NCBI GenBank assembly: GCA_032629725.1
Contig: JAFEVB010000012.1
Coordinates: 124,001-188,000, forward strand
Direction of reading: 5' to 3'
DNA length: 64,000 bases
Origin: Gremmenia infestans
Lineage: Eukaryota > Ascomycota > Leotiomycetes > Helotiales > Hamatocanthoscyphaceae
Under the pieces are notes generated by a model, which searched no databases, was not told the DNA's origin, and saw only the letters and a program-made list of their open reading frames with translations. Shown here piece after piece: positions 56,201 through 64,000 of the stretch (position 1 is its first letter; each line of letters starts with the position of its first letter). A program made the position numbers and the translations under genes.

Positions 56201-58024
56201 CGCTACGCGGACGAATTAGAACAGAACCTGTTCTTGTAACCAGGTGCGGGACAACAGGTGCATGCGGCACTAGATAACCTCGGGAGTTGAGGTTCTGTGC
56301 GGCTGCAAATCTCAACACTACTGTAAGAAGCACCATCATGTTGAGTTGTCTGTCAACTATCATGAGCCCAATGCTCCTGAAGGATGAGTATCCACTCTAT
56401 ACTCTCACCGTGTACTCGTACAGGATTGCAAATCTTAATAGAACAATAGGACAAAGTCCTGCCTAATTCCCCACTATCAATACGGCCGCACGGGCTCGTA
56501 GGTGGCTGGCCACCTTGGCGCCTGGCAGTGAGGATAAAGTTCTCATGGCTGGTTCCAATCTCTTCAATCTGTTGGTCTGTTGAGCTAGCGTAAGCCTGGG
56601 ATGTACGAGCTTTGTGTCAGCAAATGGGATGGGAACTAGTAGTTTCAACACACTTTCTGCTGTCAAACCTTCACGCCTGGGGCACAAAGGAAGGGACAAT
56701 ATATTTGTTAAGCCTTGCAAGCGCCAAGTGGATTGCTATGCAGGACAGAGCTGAAAGTACGAGATATCCACATGTCAACCTGCCAGCACTCATCTTGGCG
56801 CATCTGCGCTAGGAATAGGGATGGCCAAAGATAGCCAGCCGTGCAGTACAGCGTATGGGTCAACCTTGAAAATGCATGCTTACTGTTTGTTACATTTGAT
56901 GAATTTGGATCGGAGCTGGTCTGACTTCGTAGTAGAGGAGTTTTATGTTTTATCGAAGACGACCAACCAAGGATCCGTTACTAAAGTCGACTCTCCAGAC
57001 TGCCCACCACCCAGCGGACCCCCTACTCTATAGCCAATCTTGTCCGCGCTCTTGTGCCATTGAGCAATGGCGGCGCTTTTCATCCTATACTTTGTGAGAT
57101 ACCAAAAGGCTTTGAGAGTCGTGTAAAGGTCCCGCAGGGTAAAGTATGATTGGCTAAAGTTGATTGTCAATTGACCAGCAAGAATGATGCTTATAGTAGA
57201 CCTGGGCCTGGGTGATCCTGGTCGAGCTCGTGACCGGGCGGTTGTCAACACGGCATGACTGTGCTGGGGGGTCTCTGCAAAGCTTTATACTCTCTTTATA
57301 TGTGGAATTGTTGCATCTGGCTGACTGGCCCGACAAAATCTTGCCGGGTTCAAGAGTATCTCGTTCCAGCTGCCTATCGATTGACCGCATGCAGTCCCGA
57401 GTCTGCTTTGAGGTTGCCCGATCTCCACTCTCATGTTCAGTCTATTGATCTGATCTGCCACGAATTCAGCACCCCATGTTGGTCCAGATCGGACCTGCAA
57501 GTCATGCAATCCGTTTAGCATCAACCTAAGCTAGTTTCTCTTTGATACCCGTGCTTCAAAATCTCAGCCTTATACGCATTTGATATGCAGACAAGCATAG
57601 TAGTGCTTCTGTCTAACGAGTAGATGGCGCCGTCTCCTGCCCGACGACGCATGGATGCTTTACTAGACAAGTGTTCTGCAATAGCACTAAGTTCTGACTA
57701 AAGCTCTTCTCAGATTGTTGGGATGACTGCTCGAAGGTTTGAGCCACAAGTTAAAGAATCTTGGCTATTGCAACAGTCTTTCGGATCCTAGTGCTTCAAA
57801 CAATAGCCTGATCTCATGCACCCGTATTCTTTAGACCGTTGATGAGGGAACAGCACTGCTACTACGCGCCATAATACTTTCCGCCTTTGTCAAGACCGGC
57901 GCCTATGCCGTCTGAGAGCCGTATTCGCAGTCTGTTTTCTTCCGGCGATCCGCTTTCCAAAATAGAAGCTGCTAAATATGCCAATTGTAGTCTAAGCGTG
58001 AGGCGGCGACTGCCCCTCTTCTAA
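53284..58024. other. Gene-poor 4.7-kb stretch
   Basis: No gene can be defended. A 86-codon + frame at 54945-55205 reads like a secreted protein's C terminus (LTGGSASNDYNSWHGYNGGF, four cysteines) and stays open upstream past its first Met, but I cannot name it. On the minus strand, 56339 downwards encodes MMVLLTVVLRFAAAQNLNSR, which looks like a signal peptide, but the frame stops after ~50 codons. On the minus strand, 56943-57251 contains YFTLRDLYTTLKAFWYLTKY. These may be decayed genes. Confidence 0.35.
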
Positions 58025-58032
58025 TATAAATA
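58025..58032 (+). promoter_or_regulatory. TATA box of the laccase gene
   Basis: TATAAATA lies 93 bp before the laccase ATG at 58125, followed by a pyrimidine-rich leader. Confidence 0.55.
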
Positions 58033-58124
58033 TGTAGTAGATATGCCCCTCAAACCTTCTCACTTCTATCTTCAAGCTGCTCAATCCTTTGTTCATTGGA
58101 TACGCTAGACTTACTGTCAACAAA

Positions 58125-60769
58125 ATGAGGTTCAGCGCTGTTGCTACCCTTTTCTGGGTCTCACTCGTTGCCGCCCAAGGTATGTACCTATTCTTTCCCC
58201 TCGTCGCATTGACTGTCGACTGATTACTTACTATTAGCCGACTATCCTGACCTTAATCCCGAGTTCCTTCTGACTTCAAGTCCTGTCACGGTTAGTACTC
58301 CCCACAACTTCCCCCACCAAGCTTTTCATTTGTTTGAATGCTTCTCGCCAAAGGATTATTTGCGTTCCATATGCTAGAATAACCCTCCTATCTAAATGAC
58401 CATCCGTATTCCTTCGTTTCTAATTCCGAGTCTACTCTGCAGCCGCTTCCCCAAGGTTTTCCATGGGCTGGCAAAACTGTTAATAACACCAATGCTTGTA
58501 AGTGTTCACCACATGGAGAGAGTAACGTCAAGCAGATCCTAACGTTCCGTAGACAGTGAGTTGTGACATCAATAATGCATGACTAACGTACATTCTGATA
58601 CAAATTCTGGCGCAGTTGGTAAGCTCGACCCTTCTGCAATAGTGATTCATGGACTATATTGACTCTCTTCTTAGATCCTCCGTATACTGGGTATGGCGAA
58701 AACAGACCTTTTCCATGTCGGCTCAGTGACTAAATACATGTAGTGTGATACGAAGTTATGACTTCACGATCAAGCGGGAGATGAAGGCACCAAATGGGTA
58801 TTCCAAACCTGTTCTGATAATCAACGGGCAGTTTCCAGCGCCCTTGATTGAAGCCAACTGGTGAGAAGACAAAGTTAACGTTTTAAACATCATCCTAACT
58901 TTACCAGGGGAGATACTATTCAGGTCACGGTACACAATCAAATTACCGAACCCCGGGAAGGAACCGCTCTCCATTGGCACGGATTCCTGCAAAAGAAAAG
59001 CCAGTGAGCTAACAATCATTACTTCCGGGCACATCTGAGGCTGATTTCTATATAGGTGGGAGGACGGCGTTCCAGGTGTTTCTCAGTGTCCAATTCCGCC
59101 CGGAGGATCCTTTACCTACAGCTTTATTGCTGATCTTTATGGTACATCTTGGTATCACTCCCATTATTCAGCACAATATGCAGGAGGGCTCATTGGTCCG
59201 ATGATCATCCACGGTCCAGATACCGTGAAATACGATATTGGTAAGAACTCGTATGGGGTCAAGATTGGGCTTGAACTAATCTGGCGAATAGATAAAGGTC
59301 CAATATTACTCACTGATTGGTATCACAGAGATTACAATGATATCGTGGAGGATGTTGTGGGCACAGATGCGACCAAGATTGTAAGTTGACATGAGACGCC
59401 TGTCATGAATACGTGCCTAGTGCTAACTATGGCTAAGGGACCCGCCTCTGATAGTAATTTAATAAACGGAAGAAACAACTTCGATTGTTCTAAGGTTGCC
59501 ACCGGTGATACCGCTTCTTGCAAAAGCAATGCTGGAATCACCAACTTTAGATTTAGCCCGGGAAAACTTCACCGGCTCAGGTTAATCAACGCTGGGGCAG
59601 AAGGACAGCAGAAGTTCTCGATAGACGGCCATAACATGACTGTCATCGCCAACGATTTTGTGCCAATCATTCCGTACGATACGAAAGGTAAGGATTGCAC
59701 ATTACGATATAGAAATTGCCAGCTCACTCAAGCCTAGTGGTCTCTTTGGGTGTCGGTCAGCGAACCGATGTACTTGTCAGGGGTCTCGATGGAGCTACAG
59801 GCGCATATATAATGCGGTCCTCAATTGCTTCCGCGCCATGTTCTCTAAGCAGCAATCCCGATGCTACAGCAATTGTGTATTACAAGCATGACGCCCTCAC
59901 TGCTGGAACTTTCAACACTACTGCCTGGCCAGAATTCAAGGCTTCAGTTGCGGGTGTGTGCGTCAATGTAAGAACCTTGACTTTGTGCGAGGATTCAAGT
60001 CCACTAATATAGCACAGGATGACTTGAGTAAGACTGTGCCATGGTATCCTATCACGCCCGATCCAAACCCACCAACCACAAAGGTGATCGACATCGATTT
60101 CCGTCAGAATGAGACGGGCAACTGGCTTTGGCTTATGAACGACGTCTCGTTCCGCGCCAATTACAACCAGCCCATTCTTCTTTTGTCAAACATGGGTAAC
60201 AACTCCTATCCTGATAGCCCGGAATGGAATGTTGAGAATTTCGGATCAAATTCGTCCGTCAGAATAGGTATGTATTTCTTTGACATGGCTCCGAGTTCCC
60301 TCTTACCAAGTATAATCGCAATGCTAACTCTATAAGTCATAAACAATAACGGCGCCGCTGGGTTCCTCGCACACCCAATCCACTTGCACGGCCACAACAT
60401 GTTCGTCTTGGATGTTGGGACCGGAAGCTGGGACGGAAGTACAGTGATAAATCCATCAAACCCACAACGCAGAGATGTGCAGATACTACCAGCGAACGGG
60501 TATATGGTGCTGCAATTCACAGCAGACAATCCGGGAGCATGGCCGTTGCATTGCCACATCGTAGGTTCCCCAAATCCTGCGTGTTAGAAACTCTTCTGAC
60601 GACCGTATCTTAGGCGTGGCATGTATCTGCAGGTCTATATGTGACAGTCTTGGAACGACCAGACGACATTGCGAAGCTCCAGATTCCGAGTGTCATAGCT
60701 CAGACCTGTCGGGATTGGTCGGCGTTCACGAATACGACAGTGCTCAATCAAATCGATTCTGGCTTGTGA
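58125..60769 (+). CDS. Secreted laccase (ascomycete multicopper oxidase), many exons
   Basis: My model has 15 exons: 58125-58179, 58238-58290, 58443-58497, 58553-58555, 58616-58618, 58675-58690, 58744-58860, 58908-59003, 59056-59240, 59292-59380, 59438-59687, 59738-59967, 60018-60267, 60337-60560, 60614-60769. It gives 593 residues with every phase consistent. It begins with a signal peptide, MRFSAVATLFWVSLVAAQ. All four copper motifs are present: HWHG, WYHSHYSAQY, HPIHLHGH and HCHIAWHVSAGL. It ends in DSGL, the C-terminal plug of ascomycete laccases. The enzyme oxidises phenols and reduces oxygen to water outside the cell. Exons 4 and 5 are only 3 nt each; skipping both keeps the frame (591 residues) but leaves one 177-nt intron. 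Most other introns are 47-69 nt; one is 152 nt. No copper ligand is missing, so it should be active. The motifs are clear; the microexons are inference. Confidence 0.92.
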
Positions 60770-61398
60770 ATAAGAGCTAGGAGCTTTTTCCTATTGGGTA
60801 TCATGGGGAGTTCGGCTTTAGGTGATGGCGTGGGATTAGCTCAAGGGTTACATTGAGCTGGGCTGGGCAACTGGGAAGTATATCTCTTGTTCTATCAATA
60901 GGAAAGGAAAGAAACACTCTTTAGAGGGAGTGTTATAATGATGACTACGAATGTGTGCGGGTGATGCCCTCTACCAATTTTTAATACTAATATTTATCGG
61001 AGAGAAAAGTATAAAAAAGACTCATACACCCGAACGAATACATTGCAAAATGCCGAATCTATGTCCGTTAAACGTGGAGACTTCCCTCCATTCCTCAAAT
61101 GAGATTTGTCTTAGCTTTGAAAACAATAAACGGTATAGAAGCCCAGGCGTACTTGTAGACCCCCTCCGAGGACGTTGTCAACGATTTATGCAACCTGGGT
61201 GTATACCCTATGAGCACAAACCTGTTGTCGAAATATAAGGGTGGAGCATTCACAGGTACAGGAAGCATAGGGTGAAACTGTGTCCTCACTTTGAGGCATC
61301 ATGGCAACACCAGGGAGAGGAGAACAACACGGAAATTTAAGATTGTTTTTTTTTCTTCCTATTCAAGACCCCTTCAGATCTAAAGTGGGTATCGATGT
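60770..61398. other. Convergent intergenic region
   Basis: 3' regions of the laccase (+) and the F-box gene (-). No gene or repeat is recognised. Confidence 0.5.
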
Positions 61399-63132
61399 CT
61401 ACGTAAAATCATAAACCATCAAAGCCTGAGTACCCTGTTCAGACTCCTTGAGCACAATCACCATCTCATCATCAAAGCCCACCCAGCTTTTCTGGGCGCC
61501 TACTTCCTCTGAGTATTCTTCTAGTAATCCTCTTCTACCCTCAACCGTGGTTACCTCGCCGTCTTTGCCTTCGGGGCGGATCTTTACGCTTCTTTCGTCC
61601 CTCCTATTCAGCCTTCGGTTTTTGGAAGGCGTTGATGAGGATAATCCGCCTTCGAGTTCCCAGACTCGTAGCTCGTTACCCCGTGTACTTACGCTTACTG
61701 CTTTCCCTCTTGCGGTGATTTCTGCAGATGAGACGGAGGATGTGTGGCCCCAGAGCTTGGTGCCTGGGGAGATGTGCAGTGTGCTGGCAGTGGAGGTACA
61801 GAGATAAAGAGTGAGGGTATTATCAGGGTGAGTGGCGAGGATGTATGGATGTGAGTATGAGAGTGTAGTTGGTCGTGTTACACTCCCAGTGCCAATATCA
61901 TTCCTGTGGTTTCCAGGGGTCGGCGATGATGTCCCAGATGATGGGGATGAAGCCACTGGTGAAGATAGTATGGAAGAGAAACCTTGCGGCAATGCGGATG
62001 AGAGGCGTGAGAACGTAATTGTGCCTGTTGTGGTGGATAAGTGTAACTCTTGTAGCCCAATCGTGTAGCCTGAGTAATAGGTAGGTAGAGAGTAAGCTAT
62101 TGAAGCTATTATTGTTGACGTTGTTGTCCGTATGGACAAGGACAGTGGTGGCCAGGAGGTGTGAGATTTGAGTGAGGCTAGTAGATGAGGTTCGGGTCCC
62201 GAATGAGGAGCGATTTCCGAATCTGTACTCGACGTAAATTTGGCCATTAAGATGCCAAGCATAGTGTGAGACTTACTTTTGGGGGTTTTCTGTTCATAAC
62301 CATCTAAGTCGTCTGTCGACAGGGTGGGAATGGTAGGCGTAAAGGTATAGAGAGACAGGAGTTGCGAATCCGTGATCGTAAGAATATATGGATTCGCATA
62401 CGCAACCGCACTCAACATCCCATTACTGGATTCCGGATGCCTATAAACCTCCACAAATTCCTTCTCCTTAACATTCAACCTCCAAGTCCCCCACCCGCCA
62501 TCCATAAATCCCACCGCGATTCCAAGTCTCCCACTCCCTATCCCCTCGTCTACTGCTAAGCATGTAGGCACAACGCCCTCCTCCAGCGCACAGCTAGCAA
62601 TCAGCCCCCTCTCCTTCAAATCCCACGCCCTTAATCCGTCCCCTCTATCAACCGTAAGGACTATCCCCTCCGCCAGCTTCACCAGCATACTCGGCACACT
62701 TGGCCGATCCGCAACCTGAATTTCCTGCACCTCGCAAGCGCCAATGCTCCAATTATGCCTGAGCTTATACTGGCCCTTCCACTCAGTGTTCTTGCCTAGG
62801 AGCGTATTTTCATCGAGCCATTTGCTGCTCCTACTCGAGAAGTGTAATGCTGCATCTGTTTTTGGGCCAGGGATACGGAGGGCGCGAGGAAGCACAAAGC
62901 GGTTGTAGTAGAGATTCTTCCATATCTGAGAGTCTCCGGCGAGGGTATAGAAGCGATGGGAGAGGCGCTGGCATTGGATAAGGGTTTGAATGGGGAGGTC
63001 GTGGAGAATCCGGATAATGAGTTCGTCGGAGAGGGAAGAGACGTGGTCGAGAGGGTGTTTTGTACGGATTCTTTTAGATGATGGGAGAGGCGCATGGTCG
63101 CTCACACTGGAGCGCCGGTGTTTTGAAGGCAT
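61399..63132 (-). CDS. F-box protein with WD40/propeller-like C-terminal part
   Basis: The frame is open for 577 residues. It holds a textbook 54-nt intron at 62223-62276 (minus donor GTAAGT, acceptor GTACAG) whose removal keeps the frame. I therefore prefer two exons, 62277-63132 and 61399-62222, giving 559 residues. A basic N terminus (SKRIRTKH) precedes an F-box at about 32-79 (SLSDELIIRILHDLPIQTLI, ending IWKNLYYNRF). WD-like strands follow (DGLRAWDLKERG, GGWGTWRLNV, NTLTLYLC, LWGHTSSVSSAEI, NELRVWELEGG), so a beta-propeller for substrate binding is likely. This implies an SCF ubiquitin-ligase receptor; the target is unknown. A Ser/Thr-rich insert lies in the propeller. It is divergent from pex16 across 142 bp. 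Confidence 0.82.
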   Translation of the reverse strand: MPSKHRRSSVSDHAPLPSSKRIRTKHPLDHVSSLSDELIIRILHDLPIQTLIQCQRLSHRFYTLAGDSQIWKNLYYNRFVLPRALRIPGPKTDAALHFSSRSSKWLDENTLLGKNTEWKGQYKLRHNWSIGACEVQEIQVADRPSVPSMLVKLAEGIVLTVDRGDGLRAWDLKERGLIASCALEEGVVPTCLAVDEGIGSGRLGIAVGFMDGGWGTWRLNVKEKEFVEVYRHPESSNGMLSAVAYANPYILTITDSQLLSLYTFTPTIPTLSTDDLDGYEQKTPKSKSHTMLGILMAKFTSSTDSEIAPHSGPEPHLLASLKSHTSWPPLSLSIRTTTSTIIASIAYSLPTYYSGYTIGLQELHLSTTTGTITFSRLSSALPQGFSSILSSPVASSPSSGTSSPTPGNHRNDIGTGSVTRPTTLSYSHPYILATHPDNTLTLYLCTSTASTLHISPGTKLWGHTSSVSSAEITARGKAVSVSTRGNELRVWELEGGLSSSTPSKNRRLNRRDERSVKIRPEGKDGEVTTVEGRRGLLEEYSEEVGAQKSWVGFDDEMVIVLKESEQGTQALMVYDFT

Positions 63133-63274
63133 TACTGCTAAATATTTGGAGGGGATGTGAGGTGTCGATTGAAGCTATTCTGAGATTCATATCTAATCGC
63201 CGCCCGCACGTGCCCGCTCCGTGCTGTACTGTACTGTACATGGATACTTGTACCGAGGCTGAACATCCTAGACG
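63133..63274. promoter_or_regulatory. Shared divergent promoter, F-box gene / pex16
   Basis: Only 142 bp separate the two start codons on opposite strands, so both genes must share this interval or have overlapping leaders. It contains a GTACTGTACTGTAC repeat near 63227-63239. No TATA box is evident. Confidence 0.6.
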
Positions 63275-64000
63275 ATGAGCGCAAGACACGACCCACGACC
63301 GTCATCAACATCTCACAACGCGACAAACAACCTCTCCTCTCCACCAAATGTAATGGCCTCCTCGACCAAACCTCCGCCCATAGAGGCACTTAAACCCATA
63401 ACTTCCGTCTCCGCCTCCCCTCGTCTCCTCCCCACGGCGCTCGCACTTCCCCCAAAATGGCTCAACATGTACTCCTCCTTCATAACCGCAAATCAATCCT
63501 CCGTCACTCAGATTGAATCCGCATTACGCTCCCTAACCTACATAATCCCCGGACGATTCCGGGACGCAGAACTGGCCTCCGAGTCTCTACACTCCTCCAT
63601 TCAACTCCTCTCCATGTACCACGACACATTACTCACGCGCGCAATCTCGAAACTGCCGGGTATGCCTAACGCCAGTTTGCATAATCGCTATACGAAATTT
63701 TGGATTGCCAAGAGCAAGTTTTATAGGCGGATTGCGACGATGTTGACTATGATTCAGTATACGGAGTTGTTATGGGAGATGATGGCGAAGCGGAAGGGGG
63801 AGCGGGTGAGGTGGCGTATCATAGTCGTTTTGGAGCTCGTGAAGGCCGTATGCCGGCTCTGTCTATTATGGATCACAAATTCGAGGCCGCTGGTTACGCC
63901 AGCTTTGCCGGAGAGGGAGGTCATTCCTGAGGAAGATGCGCCGACGGAAGAAGAAGAGATCGAGATGGAAGAAGAGGTTAGGCCGAGAATCAAGGAGTAT
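63275..64000 (+). CDS. pex16: Peroxin Pex16, 5' part (runs off window)
   Basis: 242 codons are open to the window edge with no stop, so the 3' end is outside. The conserved core is PPKWLNMYSSFITANQSSVT, QIESALRSLTYIIPGRFRDA, ELASESLHSSIQLLSMYHDT, YTKFWIAKSKFYRRIATMLT and MIQYTELLWEMMAKRKGERV, followed by RPLVTPALPEREV and an acidic run. This matches fungal Pex16, a peroxisomal membrane protein that helps insert other membrane proteins during peroxisome formation. The usual length is about 350-420, so roughly a third is missing. I chose the first ATG; the Met at 63353 (residue 27) is an alternative closer to the conserved core. No intron is seen so far. Confidence 0.9.
   Translation, partial: MSARHDPRPSSTSHNATNNLSSPPNVMASSTKPPPIEALKPITSVSASPRLLPTALALPPKWLNMYSSFITANQSSVTQIESALRSLTYIIPGRFRDAELASESLHSSIQLLSMYHDTLLTRAISKLPGMPNASLHNRYTKFWIAKSKFYRRIATMLTMIQYTELLWEMMAKRKGERVRWRIIVVLELVKAVCRLCLLWITNSRPLVTPALPEREVIPEEDAPTEEEEIEMEEEVRPRIKEY

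Noticed and set aside
58291..58442. A further microexon inside the 152-nt second laccase intron
   Set aside because: Every AG...GT pair tested gave a length that breaks the frame or adds a stop.

Overview
The window is nuclear DNA of a filamentous ascomycete (Pezizomycotina; a Leotiomycetes-type fungus is my guess, not shown). The reasons are short 44-70 nt GT-AG introns with CTAAC/CTAAT branch sites, two Zn2Cys6 regulators, an ascomycete-type laccase ending in DSGL, sconB/met30, atg17, pex16, and a transposon block carrying repeat-induced point mutation (RIP)-like damage.

Layout. 1-9 kb: an isochorismatase-family hydrolase, a Zn2Cys6 factor and a single-pass membrane protein. 10.7-11.9 kb: a decayed alcohol-acetyltransferase-like gene. 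12.4-18.1 kb: two large adjacent zinc-finger genes on the + strand that overlap by 4 nt; the second also has a Myb/SANT domain. 18.6-23.0 kb: a membrane protein and a disordered protein with an in-frame minisatellite. 25.8-30.5 kb: a five-exon Zn2Cys6 factor with CGGATGT repeats upstream, an endonuclease/exonuclease/phosphatase-family protein and a small GPI-anchor-like protein. 31.7-32.4 kb: an acidic hypothetical protein.

32.95-41.7 kb is an AT-rich transposon nest. Its core is a complete but RIP-damaged Ty3/gypsy chromovirus on the minus strand (34604-41163), with 484-nt LTRs and a CTATT target duplication. It lies at the centre of a palindrome. It carries an extra ORF on the opposite strand between pol and the 3' LTR. 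A much less damaged solo LTR of the same family lies next to it in the opposite orientation and acts as a near-ancestral reference.

42.5-51.5 kb: an aminoglycoside-phosphotransferase-like kinase, a 47-residue four-cysteine protein missed by length cut-offs, sconB (F-box/WD40 sulfur regulator) and atg17. 52.2-53.3 kb: gene shards, including a uL3m mitochondrial ribosomal protein copy with five in-frame stops and no frameshift, and a ~95-100 bp tandem repeat. 53.3-58.1 kb is gene-poor. 58.1-60.8 kb: a laccase whose frame is best explained by 15 exons, two of them only 3 nt long. 61.4-64.0 kb: an F-box protein gene divergent from pex16, which runs off the window. Exon coordinates come from reading splice sites and checking phase by hand; no transcript or database evidence was available.
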